64,000 nucleotides of DNA from Limnoperna fortunei (GCA_944474755.1 OX104112.1:88549756-88613755), one strand, 5' to 3'. Positions 12,356 through 24,121 are shown, counted from the stretch's first letter. The notes: generated from the sequence alone by a model not told the origin. Numbers and translations are program-made.

Positions 12356-13320
12356 TGTGTATTTAGCTGTATTGTAAATTCGTTTTGTGGTAGTTGCTTC
12401 AAAAATATAAATGTATACAACTATTGTATATACAAATTATGTAATTTTCTTTTTTAAAACGCTCTATTTGTTTCATTTTATACTTAATGCAGAAAACAGC
12501 GTACCCTAGAGTAAAATACATTTCCCTGCAAAAAATATTCGTCCTTTTATATAAAATAAATAGTTAAATAAAGGCGGGATGTACTCTAAACTACTTGTTG
12601 CTGCGTGGACATTTTAATTGCGCCTAAACCTTTATAGGAAATAACACGTTTAACCTTGTAGCCGGTAACCCCTGAACTTCCGACTGCTGCGTTGATTATT
12701 TCCGTTTTTTGTTAAAGATAATGTTCCAAATGTTTCTTATCGTTTAAGGTTTCACTAAATATATTTGCCGTCCTTTAATTGGCTTGCGTTTTACAATAGG
12801 AATTATTTTGTTTCAAACGGAAATATAAAGCAGATTTATATTGTAGATTTTTTCTTATCGTATCATTACGTAAGGTTTACCGACAGACAGGAAAATTGAT
12901 TAAGGTCTTGATATTTTATAAATTTATTGGTAAACCAATTTATTAAATACATGCTCTAGAAATAAAATTACAATTTTCCCACTTGAGTACAGCCACTCGT
13001 AACACATTCGTCCTTGTTTGTTTTTAATGTGCACGAAACAACCAACGGCATCAGATGGCCTTGTGTAAAAATGGCATTCAGATGTCTTTGTGCAAAGCGC
13101 ACCTAACAGCCTTCGGGTGTCACAACCAACGTCTGTCAGAAGTGGACGCTAAATTTACTAAACCAACTTTCAGTTTTGGGAAAGGTGCACCAGAGCAACC
13201 GTTTCTTCCGCATAGAAACAACTGTATACAACATGCCCTGTGCCAAATATCAAATTTTTGATACTCTCTGCTACATGATATTATGTACTACATACAGCTG
13301 CTTCAATAAACTTTATTCAT
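12356..13320. other. No recognisable feature
   Basis: No exon or repeat could be supported. The short frames at 13055-13466 show no domain or splice evidence. Confidence 0.4.
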
Positions 13321-13329
13321 GTAATAAAA

Positions 13330-13464
13330 TATTTACTGACTTTAAAATGCGTTCTCTATCGGTATTTCTCAACCCTCAAAAATGTATATTTACCTCGCCA
13401 ATATCATTACTTTCTCTGGTTGAGGCATCCCAATATCGGCCTGTATCAAAGTCAGTAATTGTAT
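13330..13464. mobile_element. Foldback element, AATTACTGACTTTGATA family, copy 1
   Basis: Left arm atttactgactttaaaatgc with tttctcaaccctc. Right arm ggttgaggcatcccaatatc with caaagtcagtaattgta. The loop contains aatgtatatttacctcgcc. It is more diverged than the copy at 19262-19406. A half copy lies at 13678-13772. Confidence 0.6.
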
Positions 13465-13677
13465 AATACTATATGAATACAATTTTGTATGTTTTTGATT
13501 GATCTAAAACTACTTTCTAGTCACGTTAAATCACAATAAAATTGCAACAAAATATTTTTATTTTTACCCGCTGTACAATCCATTACTTGTTTACTGATCT
13601 GATTCATGTACGCGTTTGTAACACGAACATTAGACGCGTCTGCTGCTTATGGATTTGCTACTATAGACGAGGTTTCA

Positions 13678-13772
13678 ATACAACAGTTACTGACTAACAT
13701 ATGGTCGCTTTCGGGATTTCTCAACCCTAAAAAATTTCTATTCACCTCACACATAGCGTCTCGGTGAATATA
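13678..13772. mobile_element. Half copy of the same foldback family
   Basis: Contains cagttactgactaacatatg, gggatttctcaaccctaaaa and ttctattcacctcacac, then gtctcggtgaata. It covers one arm and the loop only. Confidence 0.5.
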
Positions 13773-14436
13773 ACATTTATAAATAATGGTAAAAAGCTAC
13801 TATTAAAAAAACTAAAATCGGTTAAAAGCGCAATATTTTAATATACTTCAAAATCTTTTATGATACAATATTAAAAGAAATAATGTTTATTAATTCGTTG
13901 ATAATAAAGCTGTGATCTGTAAGCTGTACAGGACGGATTACACAAACGGTGGACACTGCACTGTTTCGTTTACGTCGATGCAGTTGCAGAAAGTTTTTTG
14001 GATTCACTTGAATAGTCACGTGACGGTCCTTTGTTGTTCTGGCTGCTTGTCGATATTCTGGAATTAAACATGAGGAAAAAAATACAACATATGTTAAATA
14101 AACAACTTGGAAGGTTTATAACACGTCTAAACTGCTTCAAGAAAACAATGGTGCCCCGGAAGTCACACGTCAAACGTTCTTGTCCTTTTCAAGGACCTAT
14201 CGTTCTATTCGGTACAGTGACATTTACAATGTTCATTGACCTTTGACACAGATTTAAGAGGCTCTTTCGATTTTGAATCCTGTTTGTAAAGATAATTTTA
14301 CACATTTAAATTTTGTAAACGTAAAACTAGTAGTTGCTATTGCTGTAGTGGGTCTATTTACTTTTAAGCTTTACAAAAATACATGCTATATTCAATGTCA
14401 TAGGTTGCAAATTAAAATACCTTACTTTTCTATCTG

Positions 14437-15540
14437 TTATATACAAGTTACAGCAATATAGTACATGTACCTTAACCGTGAAGATACGTACCTATTATAT
14501 ACGTTGTAGGTAAGCTTTGTAAGCTCTTTCCTGAACTTTTGATTGGTAGCTGTATACAGGTAGAAGTTCAATGCAAAATGTGAGAACTGGAAGAGGTAAG
14601 TAAATGTCCACGTTAGACTAAGACGGCTTTTAGTCAACTCGTCAGCTGTTGATTTCATGTAAGTGTCAACAATGAAATAAATAGAGATCGGAATAGTGGC
14701 TACAATAAAGTACGAGGTCGTAACTACCAACATCCATGTCACTCTTTTTGTTGATTTCTGTTTATTCTGGTTTAATGATCCCCGACGCAAGGACATTCGT
14801 CTGCGTGTTTTCGTCAGTTTTCTCAGCTCAGTGCAAATAATAGCATTTAACGCTATCATTATCAAGGCTGGCAGAAACGACATGAATACCAAGTCCACAT
14901 ATACAAATACATATTCGTCAAAATAGTAGTATTGTTCATTTAGTGATGAACATTCAACTGTCCCGTCATTAATGACAAGTCCGTTTGTCCAGAAAAAATG
15001 GAGATTGATGCACATCAGCAGGACACCTACCACAAGAACGGCAATCGATGTATTTTTGACGGTTATGTCTTTGTATTTCGATTGTCTTAACGGTACAAAT
15101 GTCTTCATAAAGCGTACAACTGTAACTAACACTAGAATCCAACTGGAAAACTGCATTGAAAAGTATATTAGAAACAAGCTGAATTTGCAGCTAAAGTCAG
15201 ACAATACTCGTAAATCAACATCAGCGAGGTACAGTAGCCAATAACGCGTTATACCAACGAACAAAACCGTCATGTCGGCGAAGGCCAATATTAACAGCAG
15301 AGTATATGTAGCATTTTTATGAAATTTAAGTTTGCGGAGAATAAATACATTAAGAACATTTCCAATTGTCCCAATCACTAAAAATATTGGACAAAATATA
15401 ATCCAGAAGTACTTTTCTATTGCCTCATACTGTGATACGTCAAATTCAGATACTGGACTGTTTGTCGTGTTTTCATTTCCAACGTTATACAATACGGTAA
15501 CATCTGCATCTATTTCGGCCATCAGTGTCACATTCGTCAT
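14437..15540 (-). CDS. Class A (rhodopsin-family) G protein-coupled receptor, orphan peptide-receptor type
   Basis: 367 residues on one coding exon. The frame extends 45 bases further upstream, but that upstream codon is TTG, so I take the ATG at 15540. The extracellular N-terminus has possible N-glycosylation sites at Asn3 and Asn24. Helices: TM1 46-69 (GTIGNVLNVFIL), TM2 79-100 (LAFADM), TM3 117-140, TM4 162-184, TM5 210-235, TM6 266-291 and TM7 309-330. Cys118 and Cys197 fit the conserved TM3-ECL2 disulfide. The E/DRY motif is VRF (142-144) and NPxxY is NFYLY (325-329), both divergent. Basic third loop KTRRRMSLRRG. It would act in the plasma membrane, probably as a neuropeptide-type receptor; the ligand cannot be named. 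The C-terminus is uncertain because an AG/GTACGT donor-like site near Asn349-Arg350 could splice out the last residues. A decayed relative lies at 28018-28170. Confidence 0.9.
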   Translation of the reverse strand: MTNVTLMAEIDADVTVLYNVGNENTTNSPVSEFDVSQYEAIEKYFWIIFCPIFLVIGTIGNVLNVFILRKLKFHKNATYTLLLILAFADMTVLFVGITRYWLLYLADVDLRVLSDFSCKFSLFLIYFSMQFSSWILVLVTVVRFMKTFVPLRQSKYKDITVKNTSIAVLVVGVLLMCINLHFFWTNGLVINDGTVECSSLNEQYYYFDEYVFVYVDLVFMSFLPALIMIALNAIICTELRKLTKTRRRMSLRRGSLNQNKQKSTKRVTWMLVVTTSYFIVATIPISIYFIVDTYMKSTADELTKSRLSLTWTFTYLFQFSHFALNFYLYTATNQKFRKELTKLTYNVYNRYVSSRLRYMYYIAVTCI

Positions 15541-16140
15541 CTTGTAATCCAAGAAAGCTAAAATATTATGTTCAGGTTTGTACAAATATTAATCTTTTTT
15601 TAAACTTCAATCTTATATATGCTTACAAAACACGTGATCTATTAGTAAACAAACATCCTTGACATCCGGAAACCAGATAAACCATAGGGTACTTAAATTT
15701 TGGCTCCAAATTTGTTTGTCACGAGCCGACAATTGCACCTTATGTTAAGCGCGCACTCTTTATTTTAAACTGAAAACATTTGACCACATGTTACTATTTA
15801 AATAACTATATACACTGGATCTGACGAAATTACCACACGAACAAACACTAAATGTAGCTGTGCCATTTAGTGTTCGATGAACGATTTCCTTTTGATACTT
15901 CACAATATTACGAAATTCACTTAAAACGGAAAGTCATACTTATTTTTGAAACAAACCAATAATCTTCAAAGACTTCTATGATTATGTCGTACCTTTCTTA
16001 TACGCCGCGATAAAATACGACGAAAACTTGCTTATTTGTATATATTAAAGTAAAAGATAGATTAGCTATCAGCTCCTGGTGCGAATCCAATAGTTTAAGA
16101 ATGCGTCTACTTTTCACAAGCTGTAATTTTATAATGGACC
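15541..16140. other. 5' flank of the receptor; nothing identified
   Basis: No promoter motif could be assigned with confidence and no repeat was recognised. Confidence 0.35.
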
Positions 16141-16153
16141 CAAATTATGTCTA

Positions 16154-16267
16154 CAATCTAATTAAAATTAAATCTTTCACTTGCTCCCCCTTTTTGCTAT
16201 GGTCGCTGCGTGTAGCGACCATAGCAAAAAGGGGGAGCAAGTGAAATATTTTATTTTAATTAGATTG
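16154..16267. mobile_element. Intact palindromic foldback element with 10 bp target duplication
   Basis: A 114 bp hairpin. It begins CAATCTAATTAAAATTAAA, passes through cacttgctccccctttttgc and ggtcgctgcg, and returns through the complement to attttaattagattg. It is flanked by exact ATTATGTCTA duplications at 16144-16153 and 16268-16277. Relatives lie at 12289-12355 and 53740-53906. A 9-10 bp duplication suggests mobilisation by a Mutator-like transposase; that is inference. Confidence 0.88.
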
Positions 16268-16740
16268 ATTATGTCTACAATAAGTCGATTGGCGACCTAT
16301 ATATTATGTGGGCTATCTTAAAAAAGGAAGGAAAAGCATTATCAACTTCTGTTTTAATATGCATAGATTTGTTAGAGAGATGAAGATGTTGGTGCACTTA
16401 CAAATGTCGGGTTTTTGTTTACATTTTTAACAGTGTGACTCTTTCAGACGCGTTTAAAATGTGTCTGTTTTTGGATATCAAGATACTGTTGCTGTAACCT
16501 ACAGATTGAGAATTGCTCCTCCTAGTGCAAAGTGAATGTTGCTCACACTTTTTTCTGTTTTAAGAGGCAAGACTATGCTGCAATTTTTGTGAAAATCGGT
16601 TAGTTTTTTAATCACACTAAATTAAAACGCACCACTTATTATCAAAATAAGCAATTTGATGCTACAGCTCAATCAAGTTTTCAATAACAGCGGTGCGGTT
16701 TTGAATTAATGTTATTTTATGAGCGATAGTAATTATGTAG

Positions 16741-16775
16741 CCCTCCCCCCCCCCCGGAACCCCCCCCCCCGGAAC
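16741..16775. repeat. Poly-C tracts
   Basis: Two C-runs separated by ggaac, a low-complexity tract that is prone to sequencing error. Confidence 0.8.
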
Positions 16776-16797
16776 TCGGTGGCTGGAGTGTTTATTC

Positions 16798-17005
16798 CAC
16801 GGGGCCACAGTGGTTGAGTGTTTAAGGTAGTATGTAATCTACTATTTATTACCGTCGTGTCAAACACTGAGGTTGGCGAGTTCTAGTCTTACTACTTGTA
16901 TGGCGTGCTTATTAACAAGGATTTCTCGTTTTCCTGCTGAAGGTCGGAATTTGTAACAGGTTCTTTGGTTTCCTCCAACAATTTAAAAAAATCGCTGAAA
17001 ATACG
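16798..17005 (+). mobile_element. Degenerate tRNA-derived SINE
   Basis: Aligns along its length with the intact SINE at 46407: ggggccacagtggttgagtg (A-box region), gtcaaacactgaggttggcg, a degraded B-box agttctagtc, and ttttcctgctgaaggtcgg. No target duplication was found. Confidence 0.65.
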
Positions 17006-17281
17006 ATTAAACCCTATTTAAACAAATATACCAACCTGAAATAATTTGAAAACAAGTATATCTATGCAAAACCTGTATTTTCCTTCCCCCTATCATTGAA
17101 TTGTAGCTAAATTGACTACTTGCAGAATCACGCTTTCTATATCTCTGTTACTAACTAGTTATCTATCTTCGGATCAGCCTTGTGGCCCGCGGGTAGTCGT
17201 GGAGAGGACCTCTCAATTTTTATCCTATTGTAAAAAAAAATCTGTTATACGTCTTAAATTATACTTTGCTCTTTGTTATAT

Positions 17282-17436
17282 TAATTTCTAACGAAATAAT
17301 TAAGTTTCCACAAGAATACCAAGTTTCTGGCAATGTGCCTGTCGACTGATGGTTTAAAGAGACGGCAATCGACCGGCAGATTGTCAGAAACTTAGTATTT
17401 GTGTGGAAACGGTTATTATTTCGATAGAAATTTAAA
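17282..17436. mobile_element. Foldback element with arms of about 65 bp
   Basis: Left arm aatttctaacgaaataatta, gtttccacaagaatacc, aagtttctggcaat. Right arm is its complement in reverse: attgtcagaaacttagtatt, gtgtggaaacggttattatt, tcgatagaaatt. Non-coding. Confidence 0.7.
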
Positions 17437-19240
17437 TAAAAAAGAGCAGAATGTTTACAATATTTCTGAATAGAAAATACAAAAAGGGGAGGGTTACTGG
17501 CAACGAGCACCTATGTTTGTAGCTTACTTCAGATTTTATGTGTGACCATGTGCAGGCTGTTTTTTTCCTATAATCTACTAGTATTTAACGGAATAAATAA
17601 AATATCTTTCCCTTATGTAATAACCATTTTTGATCGATGAGCTGTGTCTGTTTTAATTTTTTGTCCATTTCTATTAAAATCAATGTTGTTTTTTTTTCTC
17701 GCAATATGACAATCTAACAATAAGCACACTTTCAGGTCGTACATTTTAAAAGTGTAAATTTCATTCGATTGTTTAAACGCAAATTGCAGTAGGACTATAA
17801 ATTGTACTAACTATATGTTGATTTGGTACTGGAACGTTTCAAAGGGCTTATCTAACAGAGCTGCACAGCGTGTCTCTGGATGGTGGATAGGGATGCTAGC
17901 TAAGTTATAAAAGGTCAAATTTGGACATATTGGGTAACGTGGTTGGAGAGTGCCACATTCTAAGTCCGTCAGACTTCATATTGATGTCGAAAACAGGCGA
18001 TACAAAATGCTAATTCTGTTCATAACAAAACTTTTTATACTTATTGGCAGTCAAATTTCCTGCCTCAAATGTCCCTAAATTGAACCATCATTAATTTGTT
18101 CTCATTACATGCAGCTAAAATGATGCCGCTGGACATTAATCAGTTAATGAGTCAATCAATAAGCCGGTCAGTTAATAATATAGTATAATGACCTCTGTAT
18201 CAAATATTATTAGTAACCGATGTAAACACCATATAGCAACTGATGTAAGGTCATAGATTAAATTGTACTTATTAGTAACTGATGACGTGTGCGAAAAAGA
18301 AAATAAACACTTGACGTGTTTTTATGTAATATCCAGGAAAAGAATAGAAAAACTTCCTAATGAATGAGTGACGCTTCCTGTGTCATATGAGCAAGCACAT
18401 CGAGTTTGTTGTCTTGAAATGTACACAAAAATATGGTCATCAAGTGCTTTTGGGGCTGAACCCGTGTACTTAACATATAAGAACATGTGTACTGTATTTT
18501 GATTGAGTAGTAAGCATAATTTATTTAAATGTCTATCAGCAATTTCACTTTGCTGAATGACCTCCTGAAAAATATTGCATTATTTTTAAATTGGAAAACT
18601 ATACACGACCATATAAAGTTTTCCCATTTAAAAATAGTACCGGCATATTTTCCAGTACCATAAGTGGTATATTATATGATATCCCCGTCTTGATTAACCA
18701 ATCAAATAGTAGGGATTCACTAGATACATTACTTCAACAGAATATAGTACTTTATTACATGAATAGAATTTAGCGTGGTTTTGATTTGTCAAAAACAACT
18801 TTCGGGTCACGATAAATCGCAACAGTACTAAAATTATTTAAAATGTTTGTACGCTGCACGATTCCGCTGCATAGTAGTCAAGCGGAATCCGATATCGACC
18901 TGGTTTTTATGTTTTAGCCAATCAGAATAGCCGTCTTAATAAATTCAGTCGTCCAATCAAATCGATTGTATTAATTGTACACAATTCAATGACGTCAAAT
19001 ATACATACATCGTGCGTGTCAACAACAAATGGGAGAAACGTCGGTTCTGCGATATATTCATTCAATTATACTCTTCTCAATATTTGAAACTGGAATTTCA
19101 GGATTATCAGCTAATTGATATCAAAATGCAGTATTGAATAAAACATATTAAGGGTAACTAACATTACAACAATTACAAAATGTAAGCAGGCGCTCCCGAA
19201 TAGAATATACATCCTCAGTTTTTCTTATCAAGGGAGATGG
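17437..19240. other. No supported gene
   Basis: AT-rich sequence. The 60-residue frame at 18591 has no support. No named repeat recognised. Confidence 0.35.
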
Positions 19241-19261
19241 TGGTTTTATTCATGTAATAAA

Positions 19262-19406
19262 ACAATTAATGACTTTGATATAAGGTCCCCATCAGGATTT
19301 ATCAGCCCTCAAAATGTATATTCACCTCGCCTAGCGGCTCGGTAAATATTACATTTCTCTGGCTGATAAATCCTGATAGTGACCTATATCAAAGTCATTA
19401 ATTGTA
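19262..19406. mobile_element. Foldback element, AATTAATGACTTTGATATA family, copy 2
   Basis: Left arm acaattaatgactttgatat, atcaggatttatcagcc. Right arm ggctgataaatcctgatag, tatatcaaagtcattaattg. The loop carries a second small palindrome around cacctcgcctagcggctcgg. It is the best-preserved copy of the family seen at 13330. Confidence 0.8.
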
Positions 19407-19741
19407 TAATATATACTAGTACCACTTATAACAAAAGAGTAATTCTCAACTTTTAAATTGTTACGCCGCTATAATAGACGACCTACTCAGCGTTCCGAAA
19501 CACATCAAGTTTGTCTTACGAGATTAGATTTCAGCACGTGTACCTATGAGTTATCGGGATCTGTTCTGTAGACATACATTTTGAAAAAACTTTATAAGAC
19601 AATTCTAGGGACTAAATATACGTATCATTTCTTTATTCTTCTAGTTCGGATTTAAAAATGCTGAAAAATTAATTAGCTTTCCGACAATCCTCCAGATTTG
19701 TGAACTAACAGTATCTCCCTGGGTGATTGTTTGTTTGAATG

Positions 19742-19985
19742 ATATTTAACGCCACTTTCAGAAATTCTTCAGCTATCTCGTTGCGTCCAGTTTTTTTTTT
19801 TTTTTTTTGGGGGGGGGGGGGTGGATACAAGAAGGTAATCCCAGACCTTCGGTAGGGAAACTGGCAATCCTTGTAAATTCAGATTGGAGTCGAAGGAATC
19901 CTGTCCTCAGTGAGACTCGGACGACCCTGTCTCTCTGGGTGAAGTGTGGACGTCGTACAGATACATATAGGACACTTTGTATGAG
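19742..19985 (-). mobile_element. tRNA-derived SINE, minus-strand copy
   Basis: Reading the plus strand gives the complement of the SINE tail (taacgccactttcag, cttcagctatctcg, gcgtccagttttt), then a T17/G14 low-complexity run, then the complement of the body (aaactggcaatccttgtaaa, attggagtcgaagg, ctcagtgaga). The head is lost. Confidence 0.65.
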
Positions 19986-20263
19986 GAACTAACAATGTCT
20001 GTTATAGATAACACGAATCTCTGCAATTAAAACATATAAATAATATGATGTCATGAATATATGTTTAAGTGAATACTCAAGTATAATCACTTATCAAGTA
20101 AACATGTATTAAAATACCTACATACTGTCAACGAAGTACAAAATGAATGTAGAAAAAATAGTTTGGTTTCTTTCATTTCCAACTCATAGTTCTTTGTGTG
20201 TTTGTGTGTTTTTTTGGTTTTTGTGCTTCCACAATTACTTATGCACTTTACTCATGTTATAGC

Positions 20264-20490
20264 GAAAGTCCAGATGAGGGTGCATTCTACATCACCATAC
20301 AGAAGTCCAGATGAGGGTGCATTCTACATCACCATACAGAAATTTAATTAATGTTCTACATGGCTATGTCTCGCATACAAAAGCAAGAATGCCAATTAAA
20401 TTCTACTTGCCCAATTTTGCTTCTAAATGTACAAAAGCAAGAATGCCAATTAAATTCTACTTGCCCAATTTTGCTTCTAAATAAACAAAC
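20264..20490. repeat. Two short tandem duplications
   Basis: A 37 bp unit (gtccagatgagggtgcattc...) is present twice at about 20269-20342. A unit of about 55 bp (caaaagcaagaatgccaatt...) is present twice at about 20378-20486. Both pairs look nearly exact, so they are recent. Confidence 0.8.
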
Positions 20491-20765
20491 CCAAATAAGT
20501 CGTAAATATTAAAGCCATTACATATTGAACATTGATTTCCTTTTGTTTTCCGCTGTCCTAACAGACAATGTAGAAAATTGACGTTGATCCCTAAATGAGC
20601 AAACAATTATGTCTATATTGCAAGAAAAAACGTATCTGTGCTGAAGCTGGTATTATCAGTCGGTAGTCCTGTAAGAATAATAGCAAGGACACAGACCAAA
20701 CAACCAGAGCCAAAAGTCAAGAGACGATTGCAGATCACGATGCAGACGAAATTTTACAGCACGTA

Positions 20766-21193
20766 ATAAAAACCAGTAACACAAATACAGACTGTAAGAA
20801 GCCCGAACCCAATAAAAACCAGTAACACAAATACAGACTGTAAGAAGCCCGAACCCAATAAAAACCAGTAACACAAATACAGACTGTAAGAAGCCCGAAC
20901 CCAATAAAGACCAGTAACATGCACAAATACAGACTGTAAGAAGCCCCGAACCCAATAAAAACCAGTAACACAAATACAGACTGTAAGAAGCCCGAACCCA
21001 ATAAAAACCAGTAACACATATACAGACTGTAAGAAGCCCGAACCCAATAAAAACCAGTAACACAAATACAGACTGTAAGAAGCCCGAACCCAATAGAAAC
21101 CAGTAACACAAATACAGACTGTAAGAAGCCCGAACCCAATAAAAACCAGTAACACAAATACAGACTTGTAAGAAGTCCGAACCCAATAAAAAC
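20766..21193. repeat. 46 bp minisatellite, nine copies
   Basis: The unit starts aaaaaccagtaacacaaata, continues cagactgtaagaagcccgaa and ends cccaat. The block cagactgtaag recurs about every 46 bp from 20787 to 21162, with small insertions in units 4, 5 and 9. Because 46 leaves remainder 1 on division by 3, and the unit has no stop on the minus strand in any phase, all three minus frames stay open (150-184 codons). I regard these frames as artefacts. Confidence 0.92.
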
Positions 21194-21323
21194 TCTGGGT
21201 GCACAAACAATCAAGTGGATTAGGTAGGAATTATATGAAAATATGAAAATATTGTGCCAATTTATTTCTGCCAAACTTGTATTATAGTTATATTTATATG
21301 GTTTTTTTAATTTAAATAATATT

Positions 21324-21660
21324 AATGACAGAAAACTAAAGTAGTTTTATAAAATGCCTATTCAAAATGGCTAATTGTAAACGACTTTCTCAAGGATCGA
21401 TTCTAAAACCTCTATGATTTTTATTTTCATAAATGATATTGTTATATTGTTTTATTCGTCAGTAATTGTCAGATGACACAAGTGTATATGTTATTGTTAA
21501 CAACCTACAAGGCTCTGCAGAAATACTTAATAATGCTTTTGTCAGCAGTATATGAATGGTGTACTAAATGGATGGTAAACATTTACTGTAAACAAAATAG
21601 AAATCATGACAAAGCCTCCTCTTCAGCCTCTTAAAATGAATAAGTATAATTATTGTCATA
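21324..21660 (+). pseudogene. Decayed non-LTR retrotransposon reverse-transcriptase fragment
   Basis: Conceptual translation across several shifts and stops recovers INDRKLK, then SQGSILKPL, then FIFINDIV. It continues with SDDTSVYVIVNNLQGSAEIL (catalytic ADD box with Ser for Ala) and YEWCTKWMVN. This order matches LINE reverse transcriptases of the CR1/L2/Jockey type, which have GVPQGSILGPLLF and FADDT. Frameshifts and in-frame stops make it inactive. Confidence 0.78.
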
Positions 21661-22080
21661 AGGGCATTTCTGGATTCTTATGATGGCAGCTGGCAAAAAC
21701 ACATTGAGCTGATAGCAAACAGGAGTTCTTCACTAGGGTTAACATTTAAAGTATATATTCTCATTGAGATTTTCTGAAATATTCGTGTCACTTTTAATTC
21801 CGTGAAAGGAAGTTCCGATAACTTGTTTTCCAAATCAATTAAATAATACATTGTATCGCGTGAATCTTAATATATCGATAATGTAATTTTATGTTGAATT
21901 AATGAATAAACGAATGGTCAAGTAGTAGATAAGAATGTGAGGCTTTTTACGTTCATCTCTTTTTGGTGTGATTTTTTTCCTGTTCCTTTTTCTATCAAAA
22001 TTGTAACCTTTTTTCTCTTTGACTTTTTTTCCTAAGACCATAAAAATTAAACGAGATGAATCTAGAGATATACATAGCAA
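21661..22080. other. No recognisable feature
   Basis: AT-rich spacer between the LINE fragment and the inverted/tandem complex. Confidence 0.4.
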
Positions 22081-22140
22081 ATGTGACATGGACGGTGCCT
22101 TGGAGGGCCATTGTGACATGGACGGTGCCTTGGAGGGCCA
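22081..22140. repeat. 30 bp direct duplication at the left edge of the complex
   Basis: gtgacatggacggtgccttg plus gagggccatt occurs twice in succession, the second copy running into the terminal repeat. Confidence 0.85.
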
Positions 22141-22687
22141 TTTTGACTTTTAACTTTTAACTTACTAATTCTGACTTTTTTGTTTTGAGTTTTGACTATT
22201 TACTTATGATCCAAGCCGACTGAGGACATTTTCACTTTTAACTTTTGATTTTCAACCTTTTAACTATTGACTTTGGCCTTTTGACTTTTGACTTCAGACT
22301 TTTTACGTAAGCCGTGAAGGGACATTTTTGTCTTTCAAATGTCTTGCAACTTCTTACAATTGACTTTTACTTTTCAACTTATGACTTTCAAGGCGGGAAA
22401 CAATGTTCAAATAAAACACTCTACGGAAGCCCTGCAGGGCCATTTTGACTTTTAACTTCTAACTTACTACTTCTGACTTATAGTCTTTTGACATTTGACT
22501 TCTGACTTTTTACGTAAGCCGTTAAGTACGGAAGCCTTGGAGGGCCATTTTGACTTCTAACTTTTAACTTACTAATTCTGACTTTTTTGTTTTGAGTTTT
22601 GACTATTGACTTATGATACAAGCCGACTGGGGACAGTTTCACTTTTAACTTTTGACTTTCAACCTTTTGACTATTGACTTTTGCCAT

Positions 22688-22853
22688 AATAATACGACTA
22701 TTGAAATTTCATATTGATTTATACACATAGATGTTACAATACAATACAATACAATAAACTTTATTTGCCAAATAAAGTTTATTGTATTGTATTGTATTGT
22801 ATTGTAACATCTATGTGTATAAATCAATATGAAATTTCAATAGTCGTATTATT
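22688..22853. repeat. Long palindrome with (ACAAT)n arms
   Basis: aataatacgactattgaaat on the left is matched by its complement ending cgtattatt on the right. The arms are about 82 bp, the left with four and the right with five ACAAT/ATTGT steps. The centre is actttatttgccaaataaag. It recurs at 23956-24121. AATAAA followed by ATTGT repeats on both arms resembles two head-to-head LINE-type 3' tails. Confidence 0.88.
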
Positions 22854-23955
22854 TCTGTAACACACTTCATTCTGACTTTTTCTTTTGTGTCACGGGCTGG
22901 GTGTTAAAAGTCAACAAATTGGATTTCTTGAGAAAGAGACAGTTGTTTATTTACAGAAGTCAATAAAAACGCATCGGACAGCGAGACATAGATTTACAAT
23001 TTCTACAAAGGAAAAGTTTGGGTTGAGGTCAGCTGTACAATCTTCAATTTTTCCAGCCCTGAAAGTCATAAATTGAAAAAGTAAAAAGTTATACAATAGC
23101 ATAAAGAAGAAAATACATTCGTTTTCGTTATATATGTGTATTCATGTTTTTTTTAAATAATTTTGTCTTTTTTGAGAAAATGTCCCCAGTCGGCTTGTAT
23201 TTATAACAAGTCAATAGTCAAAACTCAAAACAAAAAAGCCAGAAGTAGTAAGTTAAAAGTTAAAAGTCAAAATGACCCTCCAAGGGTTCCGTACATACAG
23301 GTTTTAGAAATGATATCTAGCATTTGACTGAGTCTGTGCCTAAATAACAGGTCTGAATTGAAGATAGAGAATTACTGCTACATATTCTACGGAAGCCTTG
23401 GAGGGCCATTTTGACTTTTAACTTTTAACTTACTAATTCTGACTTTTTTGTTTTGAGTTTTGACTATTTACTTATGATCCAAGCCGACTGAGGACATTTT
23501 CACTTTTAACTTTTGATTTTCAACCTTTTAACTATTGACTTTGGCCTTTTGACTTTTGACTTCAGACTTTTTACGTAAGCCGTGAAGGGACATTTTTGTC
23601 TTTCAAATGTCTTGCAACTTCTTACAATTGACTTTTACTTTTCAACTTATGACTTTCAAGGCGGGAAACAATGTTCAAATAAAACACTCTACGGAAGCCC
23701 TGCAGGGCCATTTTGACTTTTAACTTCTAACTTACTACTTCTGACTTATAGTCTTTTGACATTTGACTTCTGACTTTTTACGTAAGCCGTTAAGTACGGA
23801 AGCCTTGGAGGGCCATTTTGACTTCTAACTTTTAACTTACTAATTCTGACTTTTTTGTTTTGAGTTTTGACTATTGACTTATGATACAAGCCGACTGGGG
23901 ACAGTTTCACTTTTAACTTTTGACTTTCAACCTTTTGACTATTGACTTTTGCCAT

Positions 23956-24121
23956 AATAATACGACTATTGAAATTTCATATTGATTTATACACATAGAT
24001 GTTACAATACAATACAATACAATAAACTTTATTTGGCAAATAAAGTTTATTGTATTGTATTGTATTGTATTGTAACATCTATGTGTATAAATCAATATGA
24101 AATTTCAATAGTCGTATTATT
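23956..24121. repeat. Second copy of the (ACAAT)n palindrome
   Basis: Same as 22688-22853, shifted by 1268 bp, with the central base changed. Confidence 0.88.

Noticed and set aside
15541..15585. Receptor reading frame beginning 15 codons upstream of the ATG
   Set aside because: The upstream first codon is TTG, not ATG; the ATG at 15540 opens a normal N-terminus with glycosylation sites.
20656..21274. Three overlapping minus-strand proteins of 150-184 residues
   Set aside because: They are the same 46 bp repeat read in three phases; no start context, splice or homology support.
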